DNA from: Anisodus tanguticus
Taxonomy: Eukaryota > Streptophyta > Magnoliopsida > Solanales > Solanaceae
Length of the DNA stretch: 64,000 nt
Direction of reading: 5' to 3'
Assembly: GCA_034509755.1 (NCBI GenBank)
Contig: CM067550.1
Span: forward strand, 6,193,001-6,257,000
The notes beneath the pieces are model-generated. The model saw only the letters and a list, made by a program, of their open reading frames with translations. It was not told the origin of the DNA and ran no database searches. Positions 33,438-45,605 of the stretch are shown one piece after another. Positions within the stretch are counted from its first letter, which is position 1, and the number at the start of each line of letters is the position of its first letter. Made by a program: the position numbers and the translations under genes.

Positions 33438-34700
33438 TGTAGAATAGTATAAATCTCCTTGAGTGAATTCCTTTCATTAATACAATATATATAGTGTGTA
33501 AAATTGTAATTCTAATTGAATAAGGATCTCTATTTTATATAATTACACTAAAATATTAATTACAGAATATTGTAGAATATGCAATGAATATATGAAAATA
33601 GCTATGCTCAACACTGTGCGTATGGTGGCTGGTTTGACCACCGGACTAAGTCTCACCACAATCAACTACCTCCTGCTAACCAGTACCATTAGCCACAAGT
33701 CTTGCCTTATGGCATTCAAACTCACCACTATCTCTGAATTTGTGACGATAGAGCCACATACAACGAATCACATTCACCCCCTCTAGTTTTGGGACAAGAT
33801 CCCAAGTGTGCTGATTGATTAACGCATTAAACTAATCACGCATGGCCGCATTCCAATTTGGGTCAAGTTTAGCTAATTTTGGATTTTTAGAAATATGTGA
33901 GATAGTTTGAGTGGATAGGTTAAAGTGAACTTTTAGTTTGAAAATCCCGTGCTGTGAACAGGCTTCCATTCGGTGCATTGGGATGGTCACTGGTTTGGCA
34001 GAGGGATGGGTTAGTGGTGGGGCAGTATTGTTGGGAGGGGACTGGCAAGGTGACGTGAGTGTGTCGGGGCAGTGGGGTGAGGCAGTGTGGCGGGCGACTC
34101 GACGAGAGGGAGGGGCAGTGAGGTGGGTGTGTTTGGAGATATGGTGGTTGGGGTAGGGAAACTGGTCGACGAGACAGGTGGGAAGTGGTACTGTTCGATG
34201 GGGAGGTTGGGGCAGGGACACTGTATGACGAGACGGGTGGGGTTGACGGATCGAAGGGGGGGTGGCGGTACGGCGGGAGGTGTCAAATATTGTAGTGCAT
34301 TTTGGACTAGAGGTGAGGTGTCCAGAACATTAAGGAATCCATAATCAGTGGGACGGAATTGGTGGATGTTGGCAAATGGGAATATGTTTTCCTCAAACGT
34401 GTCATGGCGTGAGATTATGATTTTGCATGTGGACACGTTATATCATAAGTACCCCATATGGTTGAACGGGAACCCCAAGAAGACACACGGGGTGGTACGG
34501 GGTGCTAATTTGTGAGGGATTGTGGAGGCAAGATTCGGGTAGCAGAGACAATCGAAAATCCGAAAGTGATCATAGGTAGGGATCCAATAGAATAGGAATT
34601 CTGTAGGACTTTGATACCATGTAGAATAGTGTAAAACTCCTTGAGTGGAGTCCTTTCATTAATACAATATATATAGTGTATACAATTATAATTCTAAGCA
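33438..34700 (-). mobile_element. Internally deleted copia element (mini-copia, about 1.3 kb)
   Basis: Two related LTRs, 33438-about 33590 and 34620-about 34700 (the right one truncated), both start TGTAGAATAG and share CTCCTTGAGTG and TTTCATTAATACAATATATA. The primer-binding site complement TTTGATACCA lies at 34610-34619, next to the right LTR. Between them only about 1.03 kb of coding DNA remains on the minus strand: integrase C-terminus (PCVFLGFPFNHMGY, ISRHDTFEENIFPF), the Pro/Ser-rich linker and RT N-terminus (LAKLDPNWNAAMRD and VVKPATIRTV). gag, protease, integrase core, RT catalytic part and RNase H are all gone. Confidence 0.85.
33595..34600 (-). pseudogene. copia integrase C-terminus to RT N-terminus relic
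   Basis: Minus-strand reading in order: PTEFLFYWIPTYDHFRIF (about 34590 down), PCVFLGF, SRHDTFEENIFPFANI (34400 down), a Pro-rich linker (34300-33960), FNLSTQTISHISKNPKLAKLDPNWNAAMRD (33930-33832) and the frameshifted VVKPATIRTV (about 33640-33600). No catalytic residue of either enzyme is left. Confidence 0.8.
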
Positions 34701-36022
34701 ATTCATTATCATTATTATTGGACAGAGGGAGTATTTGTTTTATTTTAATCTTAGACATATGATGTCATTCAAGACTTAGGGAACTACAAGGGGTCCTATT
34801 TTATATAGGCAACAAATCACGAGAAGGAAAAATAATCTCCACTCATCAAATTCTTTGGATGATTGTGAGGTGTCTGTACCAATTGCTTATGATTAATTTG
34901 TTGACCTTTTTTTATCTGCTGGGACAACTGCTTGCAATGTCGGTATATTTTGGTAGTACTTCATTTAGGTTTATCGTGGAAATGGTCTCTTACAAAAATG
35001 TAAGATAAAATTACGTATAATAGATTTTTATGATCTGATCCTTTTTCGAATCGCGAGAGTTTAGTGCATCGGATTATCTTTGCCCTTCATTTAGGTTTAC
35101 ATATTTTGTTCCATTATTTTCATCTTCAATACAATATTTTTCTTGATATAATCGGAAGTTTTTATGTACCAAAAAACTGGTTCTTTACTTATAATGGAGT
35201 AATAGTGAATCAAATTTTCAACAACAGAAAAAGAGATTATTCTTCAAATTTACATGTTTTTGTTTTCAAGTTGTTCTAGAATAATATTTGCTATCTTGAA
35301 AAACAGAATGAGAAGTCTTTTAATGCGACAAAATAAGTGAACCATTAATATTGTGGATTATGGGAGACCAGAGTACCTTTTTATGTTGCCTAAATCCACC
35401 GGCTCCCTTTTAAATGCCTCTTTTTTATTCTACTAGTATCACAAAAAGATACAATAGTTACTATCACATCTTATCCTAATTAACAATAGATAATACAACA
35501 ATTACTCTTAATGTCTAAAAATGATACTTCGGTGGACTAAATTTCTGTTATATTACAATTTAGGAAAAAGTCGGATAATATTAAATTTATTATGTGTAAC
35601 TTTAACTTGCATTATTTGTAAGAGATTGTTTTCACTAACTAAACTTGTGACCTCTTGATCATAGGATAACTCACGTTATTTGTCATAGTTTGTCTTTGGA
35701 TATTCATAACTAAACTTGTGACCCCTTGTTTATAACATTTAAATATTCATAAAATTTGTGATTTTAAATATGTAATAGCATTTATATATGACTAAATTTC
35801 ATAACTATGTGTCATTACTTTCTGGATGGATTAATAAGAAAATAGTATCAAACAAGGGGAGATTTGTTGCGTAATTTATGATGCACGTGAATCCATGAGC
35901 TCTACGCTAAATTAGATACTTTATGTTCATATATCATAGAATTAATCTAATATTATCGCATGTCCCCATACTTTAAAGAGGCTAAATAGTGCACCTAATT
36001 GTATGCTGAATTAATTACCCAA
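34701..36022. other. AT-rich intergenic DNA
   Basis: GGACAGAGGGAGTA at 34719-34732 is a Stowaway-type right end without its partner; it may have truncated the preceding copia LTR. The rest shows no gene. A weak local duplication around CTAAACTTGTGACCTCTTG (35639) and CTAAACTTGTGACCCCTTG (35709) is visible. Confidence 0.5.
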
Positions 36023-36027
36023 ATAAA

Positions 36028-37320
36028 TGTTGGGAGATTTTTCTCTTTATGGTACTTTATAAAGCAGTACGGGAAGTATTTAACTATTACAAGTATTCGA
36101 AAGGATAAACAAAGATTTCAATAATTCAACATGGAATCTGAAATTACAATCGTTACACAAGTAAAAACTGGAAATTCCAGTTTTGTAGAAAATGGAAAAA
36201 TGTAAATTGTTTTTGTTGAGTCGAGTGTAGCACTCTGTCCTTAAGACAATATTGCCCCGTATGTATCCTTTATACGTCCTGGACAATTTGTCTCCCAAGA
36301 TAAAAACAAAGCAATGGAACCCTTGAGCAAAGGAAACTCAAGAGCTACCGTGAAGAATATTGAGTAACGAAATGATGCTTGGAAGTTGTAGAAAGAAAAC
36401 TATTTTGGTTGTGTATTTTCGTGCACTGTTTTGCTGCATCTCTTTTTTTCATTCTTGTACTCAACAATGGTGTAAGGGGGTGTTTATATAGGTGAGGGAG
36501 GGGCTGAAAAACTCGCACTGAAAACTCGCCTCCATAATAGCCAAATAATGGCCATTATGGAGGTAGTAAAGTCACCAACATAAATGGGAGAAAGACCAAC
36601 TGTTTTGGCCATTATAGGAGGAGTAATTCAGCCAAAATAAATGGCTGAATTGAGTGATTGGCATTTGTTTTTGACCGTCAAAATTCGATTTTTCGGAAAC
36701 TTCGGGGACCAAACTTTGTACATCTTGAAACTTCGGGGACCAAGCTCACACATCCGAAATAATTTCGGTCCAAAGCGTATATCGAAACTTCGGGATCAAA
36801 CGCGTACTTCGGCAAAGTTTTCTCGGCCCAAAAAGATAATATCGAAGACCCACGACCCACGAGCCCCACGACCCGCGACCCGTGACCCGAGAACCCGAGA
36901 ACCGGAACTCGGAACCGGAACTGACCGGACGGGACGGGCGGGCGGCGGCGGCGCGCGTGTGGTCTTTCCTCGAACCGAAGCACATCTAGGTCCTCCCTCC
37001 TTTAAACACATGGGATACCCCTTGGGGTCCCAAACCCCAAACCAATTTCGAATCTTATATACACAACAATTCTTTCTTCCTCTACCGATGAGGGAGAATT
37101 ACACACAATACCACACTTTCCATGCTTCAAACACCTTACTTCGTGAACCAATATCTCTTTCATTTCTCAATGAAATTTGATGATTCTTGGCCCTACGGTT
37201 ATCTACGTACTTAGTAGATCATGCGTGTGTGAAGAACCGAATTCTCCAACATACGTTACACTAGTGTTTGAGCGTTAAAGTTGGTCGGTCGCAACTCCCG
37301 CCAAAGGCAAATTTCCAACA
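36028..37320 (-). repeat. Left LTR (3' LTR in element sense), 1293 bp
   Basis: On the plus strand it starts TGTTGGGAGATTTTTCTC and ends GGCAAATTTCCAACA. It contains a GC-rich core (about 36840-36960: GACCCACGACCC-like repeats, then GGACGGGACGGGCGGGCGGC) and a minus-strand TATA box at about 36481-36494. Confidence 0.92.
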
Positions 37321-40300
37321 ATCCCCTCTTGAAAGAGATTTTGGCGCACTCACATGGTGTCTTTTCATTTCCAAGCAATATTTCGGCGGACCGATGTTGC
37401 ATAAGGAGAGGTAGCCTCGGCTTTGAACCTTCCATAGTTGAATACCATCGGACTTACTTTCGCGCGGTGAACGTGATGTCTTGAACCGTCGGTGTTTAGT
37501 GTAAGCCAAGACAACGGTACCAACACAACAAATTCCCTTACTCTCTTCTTCGTAATGTTTTGTCCGTTTTGGCCATGGACAACGTCTTGGATTCTTAAGT
37601 GCATTCAATTTGAGGCGGCCCATCCTCGCACTTAAATAGGTGGTCTCCTACAAGGTATCTGCTATACCCCACTTCACAAGTGTTAGGAACCATTAAAAGT
37701 TTCCCAAAGACCTAACCTCAACTATTGAGGATCATTACAGGTTTTGAAAACTTAACCTTTACCCATACTGCAGATAGCACTTAACATCTATCGCGGGAAC
37801 GGCTTTGGATTTGGTGTTTCTTTTTAGAAATCACTATCCGAAGTGCTCATGCTTCCACCGAAGCGATCAACCGAACCTTTACAACTTAGTTTTCCCATTG
37901 AACCAAATTACGGGATCTCGGTTCGTAAGGTTGGGTATCCATTTGTATTGGTCCGTATATTTTGGGTTTTAAGCCCATTCCCCAGACAGAGCGAGAAAAC
38001 TTGATCTCCGGGTAGTCCCTTAGTTAGTAAATAAGGAAGTGACACCCGTGATGATCAACTGCCATACGGTCTTATGTCTCGGACAGATCCTGACAGATAT
38101 GTCCAGACGCCGTCATCCGTGTCCTTCCTAAAGCCGACCGGCTAGCCACAATGTATAACTGCTGAAGGCACTGGTTTCTCCCAATAAGGGACGTCCTCTA
38201 AGGAGCCGTGAAGTTACTCAACTTCTTTCATGCTTTATATAAAGCGATAAACTCCGATTCCATCATGAATCGGCCGATGCAAGTTTGCTTAGAGGATTTT
38301 TCCAAGAACCACCATACACATTTACTTGTGGCTTTGGTGTTCTTCGGATCCGATGTCCGATTTGCATCACCGTGTTCTCCGAACCGCTGGACATCCGAAT
38401 ACAATAATCCGTAGATAAGCGAATAATTCAGATATCGTCATATCCGACTTAACGCCTTCTATTGATTATGTATTAAGATCATCAGTGAACCTTAGTTCAA
38501 CTGATCTGTTTGTAGGACGATACCAGGTTGGTTGTAGTGTGTACAATACATTGAACTACACGTGACCTGTGCATATCGCTCCTTGTCTATGGGTGCACCA
38601 TGATTCCAATCAGTTCTATGATTCATATCCATTGGTGGCTTCAACGAGACTGTCAACTATTGACCAATCCGTTAGATGTCTTAGAAATCCAATTCCTAAG
38701 AAGTCATCGTGATACACATATCTTTCATATCGAGACTTTGTTTCAATATGATTTTCACTCTCGATCGTTGGTTTTCCAACTGTTGGCTTTCTAACTTCGA
38801 GCCAATATTTACGTGGTTAGATTCATTGTTTCTGTTTTATCCGAAACTTTCGGGACTAAAATGTAAACATTTCGGGGACCAAAGCGAAAGTTCGGAAGAA
38901 GCCCAACAGATTCAACAAACTAACTCGATTCTCTTCTTCCAACTCTCCGGTTTGGAAGGTCGTTTCAACACCCATGCCATGTAAGATTACAATGGCCCTG
39001 GATGTGAAGCTACTCACAGGGGAGCACTTTTTACAACCCAAAGGTTCTTTTCCCGGAGGAAGATCAACCATTACACAAGTATGGTTTCTATATGATGGAA
39101 TATATTTCTCTCTTTAGCTTCTTTCCAAAGCAGCGCTTTTGGAGATGACAATTATTTGTTAATTATTCATGGTTCATTATAAGCTAGAAGGACTGGAACA
39201 AGTTTTTTTTTTGCCCCCTTCTTTGCTCCGTCTCGATTCAACATCTAGAATCCCTAAGTTCTGCAGATCCGGAATATTAAGTTCCGGATAGCTAGCAACT
39301 TTCGAGTCCTGTAGATACGGAACGTCTAGTTCCGGACAGACAGGCCCTCGCGGGTTCTTGTTAACCTTGAGCAATTACTCCTTTTTCCTTTTTCAAGGAA
39401 AGTTATCTCCAAAGAATTCAGCATTCTTTGACGCCAAGAGGCGATAAAAACTACTGTTATTTGCAGATCCAGTGGATATGCAATCTACAGTCTTAGGTAT
39501 GAAACCACCCCACATCACAACATTTGTATGTGAGATCCTTTCCATGTCTCACACGGAGGGTTATCCTTATCCTTATGCGGAGTTCGTTGAGAATCGCATT
39601 AGCGGTAAGGATCGCCTTGCCCCACATAATTTGGGAGTACGACTTTGCGCTTGGCTAACACCGTTAGGGCGAGGTGAGTAGTGAGCGATCGTTTAATAAA
39701 CGATGCTTCAAATTCTCCCCCTCTATCGCTATGAATTTCGCAATCCATAGGCTTAGTTGATTTCCAACTTCTGCTTTGTAGCGCTTATCCGCTTCAACAA
39801 CTTCATCTTTGCTTTTCAACAAACAAAGGATATTATACGTTGTACCATCATCAATGAAGATCACAACGTACTTGTCTCCCCCCTCTATTTTGTATAAACT
39901 TCAAATCACCTAAGTAGGTGTGACTAAGTTCTAGAGGAGCAGTGCGTCTTTCGCTATTCCCTTGACGGAATTTGAAAAGGTGATTTTGCCTCTTCGCCTA
40001 CCTCACATTCATTTTGAGGGTTTATGTCGACAATAGGCAACAATCTCAACATCGTTAGCTTTTGAATGACTTGCTATTTAACGTGTCTTAATCTATGATG
40101 GCATAGGTGCACGGATTACAAATATATCATTCATTTGGCTACGGACATATCTTGTACCATTCTTAGTTATTACTGCACTGTTGGACTAATCTCAAACCAA
40201 AGCTTGACCAACAGCGTCCCTTAAACCAAGTTAGGAATATGTATCACCTCATCTTAGAGTGATCACAATCCATGAAGTCCTATTGAGGACAACCTCTCCA

Positions 40301-41468
40301 ACCCCTTCTACTTTAGAGGTGGCGTTGCTTCACATGAACAACCTTTTGCCGTGGTTGGGCGTAACCGGATCATATGTGATCTCGATACTCGGGTCCACTC
40401 TAGTTGCTTTGGCAGCGTGATCGAGTGTCCAATTTCTTTACCGCCTTTATTTAGGCCTTCGGATCATTTAGGACTGGAAACTCGGCCCACCTTACTAGGT
40501 GTCCATTACTTTTCCTATGAAATGAATTACGGCACCACTCCCGGTTGCCGGAGGCTTTATATGACCGAGTGTCCAATATCATCATATCAAAGGAATTTTG
40601 GCCCACTCCGCCCGGAGGCTTTATATGACTGAGTGTCCAATGTCATCCTATCAAAGGAATTTTGGCCCACCCGGTCGCCGGAGGCTTTATGTGACCGAGT
40701 GTCCAATATCATCCTATGAAGGATCTTTCGCGCAAGTAGTATGACAAAGCTTAACGTCTTTAGCTTTTAGACTCCTTCCGTTAAGATTGGTGCCCGAGAT
40801 AATTCTTGGCGCTTACTTAAGAGTGGTAACGAGTTTTCGCACGATCGGTGGATCTTACTCCCTCGTATGTGCGAACATACTTTACACACTTTAATAATTA
40901 CACTTAAAAGAACGGATCTTCTTAAGTCGTTTACAAAATCCAATCTTTAAACGGAAAAGAAGAAGAGATTAAACTTCTGATTTGTTAAAGTGTAAGGAAT
41001 ATAAATTATTTTCATATTCCTCCTTACTTTAATCCATTTTTAATCAGGCATCATTTAATCTTTATTTTTGACAAGTAAGAAACATACTTATCATTTAATC
41101 TTTATTCTTGACAAGTAAGAAAAATACTTATCCCAATTTCGGATTCTGGCTCACTTCAGTCACTTCATTAGACTGAGTGTCCATTTCCTTCTCACCATTA
41201 TTCGGATCCTTTGTCTGGGACAGATATAGGCCTTCTGCTACAAGATAGAATAACATCTTCACTCTTCTCCTCTTGTCCCAGTTGACATCCTCAGGCTCTC
41301 GTGAGCGCTTGTTCCCACCAGTCTTGGTAGCGGTGACACCATGAACACGTTCATCATCATCACTCTCTTCTACCAGAAAACCATTTCCATATCCAGATTT
41401 GATCACACAATTTTTGACCGACATCTTTCGAATACTAATAGTAATACAATACAAAGATTGTCTTAAGT
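37321..41468 (-). pseudogene. Degenerate copia-type polyprotein interior
   Basis: Minus-strand relics in copia order, right to left: a charged gag-like ORF (41454-41128) with KRSREPEDVNWDKRRR; the region homologous to 4473-2010; an integrase relic at 39864-39664 (FIDDGTTYNILCLLKSKDEVVEADKRYKAEVGNQL, where FIDDxSR and FKxF..VE would be expected); and an RT relic at 39071-38856 (VDLPPGKEPLGCK). No YxDD or complete integrase triad is seen. 37330-38600 has no recognisable domain. The usual tRNA-Met primer site next to the right LTR is absent. Confidence 0.72.
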
Positions 41469-42686
41469 TGTTGGGAGATTTTTCTCTTTATGGTACTTTA
41501 TAAAGCAGTACGGGAAGTATTTAACTATTACAAGTATTCGAAAGGATAAACAAAGATTTCAATAATTCAACATGGAATCGAAATTACAATCGTTACACAA
41601 GTAAAACCGGAAATTCCAGTTTTGTAGAAAATGGAAAAATGTAAATTGTTTTTTTGAGTCGAGTGTAGCACTCTGTCCTTAAGACAATATTGCCCCGTAT
41701 GTATCCTTTATACGTCCTGGACAATTTATCTCCCAAGATAAAACAAAGAATGGAACCCTTGAGCAAAGGAAACTCAAGAGCTACCGTGAAGAATATTGAG
41801 TAACGAAATGATGCTTGGAAGTTGTAGGAAGAAAACTATTTTGGTTGTGTATTTTCGTGCACTGTTTTGCTGCATCTCTTTTTTTCATTCTTGTACTCAA
41901 CAATGGTGTAAGGGGGTGTTTATATAGGTGAGGGAGGGACCGAAAATCGCTCTGAAAATCGCCTCCATAATAGCCAAATAATGGCCATTATGGAGGTAGT
42001 AAAGTCACCAACATAAATGGGAGAAAGACCAACTGTTTTGGCCATTATAGGAGGAGTAATTCAGCCAAAATAAATGGCTGAATTGAGTGCTTGGCATTTC
42101 TGTTTTTGACCGTCGAAATTTCGATTTTACGGAAACTTCGGGGACCAAAGCGTACATCCGAAATAATTCGGTCCAAACTCGTATATCGAAACTTCGGGAT
42201 CAAACTGTACTTCTGGCAAAGTTTTCTGGCCCAAAAAGATAATATCAGAAGACCCACAGCCCACAGCCCACGACCCACGACCCTCGGAACCGGACGGGAC
42301 GGGCGGGCGGCGGCGGCGCGCGCGTGGTCTTTCCTCGAACCGAAGCACATCTAGGTCCTCCCTCCTTTAAACACATGGGATACCCCTTGGGGTCCCAAAC
42401 CCCAAACCAATTTCGAATCTTATATACACAACAATTCTTTCTTCCTCTACCGATGAGGGAGAATTACACACAATACCACACTTTCCATGCTTCAAACACC
42501 TTACTTCGTGAACCAATATCTCTTTCATTTCTCAATGAAATTTGACGATTCTTGGCCCTACAGTTATCTACGTACTTAGTAGATCATGCATGTGTGAAGA
42601 ACCGAATTCTCCAACATACGTTACACTAGTGTTTGAGCCGTTAAAGTTGGTCGGTCGCAACTCCCGCCAAAGGCAAATTTCCAACA
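41469..42686 (-). repeat. Right LTR (5' LTR in element sense), 1218 bp
   Basis: Same ends as the left LTR. It lacks about 75 bp, mostly in the GC-rich core (42245-42320), plus scattered single-base indels. The minus-strand TATA-like element is at about 41918-41930. Confidence 0.92.
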
Positions 42687-42691
42687 ATAAA

Positions 42692-43160
42692 TAGGCATCA
42701 AATCCACTTTATACTTTCTTTTTTTCTCTTTCTTTTTAGCTATGACTTTTTATCTTTTTTTCATTGCATTAGGTTGAACTAATGTGGGTGTATATACCAG
42801 AGGCTGGATATGATCATGGATTTGGCAGATACAAGCAAAAAAGCAAGATCCACTGGAATGTAAAAATATTCAAGAGTCATGATGACATTTTCTAAATTTC
42901 ATAAACTGGACCACAATAGTCAATGGGAAATACAAAGAGATGATGAAAGAGGAGAAAAAAAGAAATACTCTCTCTCAAATTCTTTTTCTATTTTTCTTAT
43001 TGATTTGTCAAAAAAAAGTTGATATATTTTTATATATAATTTAACTTTATAAGATAATAACAATTACATAAATATCTAAGTCTTATTTAGATCACACATT
43101 TTAAAAATCTTCTTTTATTTTTAAATTCCGTATCAAATCAAACTAAGATGATCTTTTTAG
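42692..43160. other. Non-coding flank of the LTR element
   Basis: T-rich and AT-rich sequence without a gene or a recognisable repeat. Confidence 0.45.
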
Positions 43161-43161
43161 A

Positions 43162-43318
43162 ATGAAATGAGTATATATAGTGAACCAAAGTTCATCATTA
43201 GGAGGATCTTCTCCTCTGAGGTTTGAAGAGACAATTTCCAATGAAATGAGTATATATAGTGAACCAAAGTTCATCATTAGGAGGATCTTCTCCTCTGAGG
43301 TGTGAAGAGACAATTTCC
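43162..43318. repeat. Two tandem 79-bp units
   Basis: Unit 1 is 43162-43240 and unit 2 is 43241-43318; each begins ATGAAATGAGTATATATAG and contains GAGGATCTTCTCCTCTGAGG. They differ at about one position (GTTTGAAGAG against GTGTGAAGAG), so the duplication is recent. On the minus strand each unit translates as part of a short open frame (SSLRGEDPPNDELWF-like), but 79 is not a multiple of 3, so the frame shifts between units. Confidence 0.93.
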
Positions 43319-44082
43319 AGATCAAAGCAAACACCATTAAAATAGAATGTACCTTCTGCCGTATGGTTTTTGGTGTCATCAACAATACTATAAATGCACC
43401 ATATCATTACTTACAAGTATAAAGAGAAAAAAGTGTTCTTTTAGTTCTTTTTCTAAAGATTTGGATTTTGGGGGTAAAAATGAGTATGGGGGTTTTTGTT
43501 TTCATGCAAAAATGACATATCTAACTTTGAATTTTACTACAATCGATTTGCTAGTAAGATAAAGAAAAGATTTGGTACCTAAAGAAGTTGGATATGGGAT
43601 TTTAAATTACCAATTCTGAATTACGATTTCATTTACTGCTTAGTAACCAGGGAAAAGGGTAAAATATACCTATCTACTTTAGTTTATTAGTCAATTTTGT
43701 CCTCTATTAGCGAAAGTAGTCAAATATACCCCTCCCGTTATAAGTTGGGACCAAATATACCCCTACCATTAGCAAAGTAAAAATACCCTTTTAAAAAAAA
43801 TATTCTGGGAAATTGGATTTTTTAATTAAAAAATCTTTAAAGTATTTTTTTTATAAATAAAGTTTCCTAAAAATATTTTTTAAAATTTGGATTAATTTTA
43901 AAAAGAAATCGGAAAAAACTTGATTTTAAGAAATTCCAGATTTTTTAATAAAAAATCTAATTTTGCAATATTTTTTTTTTAAAAAAAATGAGTGTTATAA
44001 AATAAATAAAAATCATATTTTTAATAAAAGCCATTTTTCAAAATTTGTTTTAATTAGAAGAATTAATTTTCCAGTTTGTTTT
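43319..44082. other. Intergenic DNA with a decayed plant repeat
   Basis: 43650-43800 (GGGTAAAATATACCTATCTA, CAAATATACCCCTCCCGTTA) resembles a dispersed plant repeat; a similar phrase set occurs at 53855-53990. 43800-44060 is A/T homopolymer-rich. No gene. Confidence 0.45.
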
Positions 44083-44931
44083 TGTTGGAAATTTGCCTTT
44101 GGCGGGAGTTGCGTCCAACCCTCTTTAATGACTTAAATACTAGTGTTCCGCATGTTGGAGACCTTGATTCTTCACACGTGCATAATCTACTAAGTAAGTA
44201 GATGACCGTAGGGCCAAGGATCATCAAATTTCGTTGAGAAATGAAAGAGATATTGGTCCACGAAGTGAGGTGTTTGAAGCATGAAAAAAGGTGGTAAAGA
44301 CCAATTCTCCCTCATCGGTGGGGGAATGAAGATTTGTTTAGTTTATAAGTCTCAAAGTTGGCTTGGGGTTTGGGACCCCAAGGGGTATCCCATGTGTTTA
44401 AAGGAGGGAGGACTTAGATGTGCTTTGGTTTGAGGCGAAGCCCACACGCGTGCCGCCGCCGCCCGTCCCGTCGGTCTCGGGGCTGTGGGTTGTGGGATAA
44501 CTCTACCTCCATAATTGCCATTACTTGGCCAGTAGCAACAATTATGTGGGCAGTTAGTAAGTCCTCTCCTAACAACTATATAAGAAGCCTTTGGTTCACT
44601 TGTTGAGACTACACAAACACATAAACGAAATCAGATTCTTCCTACAACTTTCCATCATCATTTCTTACTCAAAGTTCTTCAAAGTAACACTTGAGTTTCC
44701 TTTGCTCAATTGTTGAGTTGTTGTTCTATCTTGGGAGACTATTGTCCAGAACGTAGAAAGGATATATACTGGGCAATCTTGTCTTAAAGACAGAGTGCCA
44801 TCACTCGACTCAACAGTTTCTTCTTCCAGTTTCTTGTTCCAGTTTACTGAAATTTCAAATTGTTGTAATTTCATTTTGTTGTAATACTTAGCAGTTATTT
44901 ATTTCCGTTTCCTGCACCATTGTAATCAACA
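44083..44931 (+). mobile_element. Solo LTR of the 36-42.7 kb element family, opposite orientation
   Basis: Starts TGTTGGAAATTTGCCTTTGG and ends ACCATTGTAATCAACA. It shares the GGGACCCCAAGGGGTATCCC block, the GC-rich core and the CAATCTTGTCTTAAAGACAG block with the other copies. TATA-like CAACTATATAAGAAGCC is at about 44572-44588. Flanks GTTTT and TTTTT are compatible with a decayed duplication. About 400 bp shorter than the other LTRs. Confidence 0.85.
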
Positions 44932-45507
44932 TTTTTTAAAAAACATTGTCACGTAGGCATCACATATGTATATTTTGAATTGATTTTACTAATATGATCG
45001 TAGTTGAAGACTCCAGACCTCACTGTATGAGATTACCTGGATATATTATTGTTTGATCGTAGTTGAAGAAAGTACATGCATTCTCACCCGTGGTGGATGG
45101 AGTACATAATATCGTAAAAATAATGTGACACTTTTTGGTCCGGTCTTAGAAAAAATAGGCACAGTCACGAGATTTTATATTCCATTGGTGAAATTCTAGA
45201 AACTCCATGACAATGGATATTTTTAAATTATAAAAACTAAAATGTGGCTAGTTGATATGGTTACCTTAAAACCACTAGGTTCAATTGAAGTCGATGGATG
45301 TTCTGCAAACAAAAGATTTAGTGTCATTATTTAATTTTTATCCTCGTTTAATTTTTTGTTTACGAAAATAATATTGTGCTAAAAAAATTGCTAGAAATTG
45401 GACATAAATATGCAGACAAATCCTGACGGGTCACCATAAAATTATTTATGTACGCCTTGTCACAAACTCTAACGATAATCAGAGTTGGCAGTCAAATCTT
45501 AACGATT
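44932..45507. other. Intergenic DNA, no gene seen
   Basis: AT-rich. The phrase GATCGTAGTTGAAGA occurs twice (about 44996 and 45055). Confidence 0.45.
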
Positions 45508-45512
45508 CTAAC

Positions 45513-45605
45513 TATAGAATTATATTAATCTCCCTTGGAAAGTTTTTCACATTAATACAAAATATATATAGTGTGTACAATGTGGAATCCTAATATTCAC
45601 TAATA
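45513..45605 (-). repeat. Left LTR of copia element, 93 bp
   Basis: Matches the right LTR but lacks about 73 bp between two short CTAAT repeats (the join reads TCCTAAT|ATTCACTAATA). TGT at the inner end has become TAT. Confidence 0.85.

Larger units (their letters stand above)
36028..42686 (-). mobile_element. LTR retrotransposon with near-identical LTRs and ruined copia interior (6.66 kb)
   Basis: Bounded by a perfect 5-bp duplication ATAAA (36023-36027 and 42687-42691). Left LTR 36028-37320, right LTR 41469-42686. Orientation is minus: the polypurine tract AAGAGGGGAT abuts the left LTR (complement at 37321-37333), a TATA-like CCTATATAAACACC occurs on the minus strand of each LTR, and copia gag, integrase and RT relics run right to left. 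The interior is only 4.1 kb and full of stops, yet the LTRs differ mostly by small indels, implying a recent insertion of an already defective element. Confidence 0.93.

Noticed and set aside
36641..37180. 179-codon plus-strand ORF in the LTR, repeated at 42324-42545
   Set aside because: Present only because the GC-rich LTR core lacks stops; it recurs with frameshifts in other LTR copies and reads against the element's coding sense.
41128..41454. Charged minus-strand ORF (KRSREPEDVNWDKRRR) as an independent host gene
   Set aside because: It lies inside the LTR element directly after the 5' LTR in element sense, the gag position, so it is better read as a gag relic.
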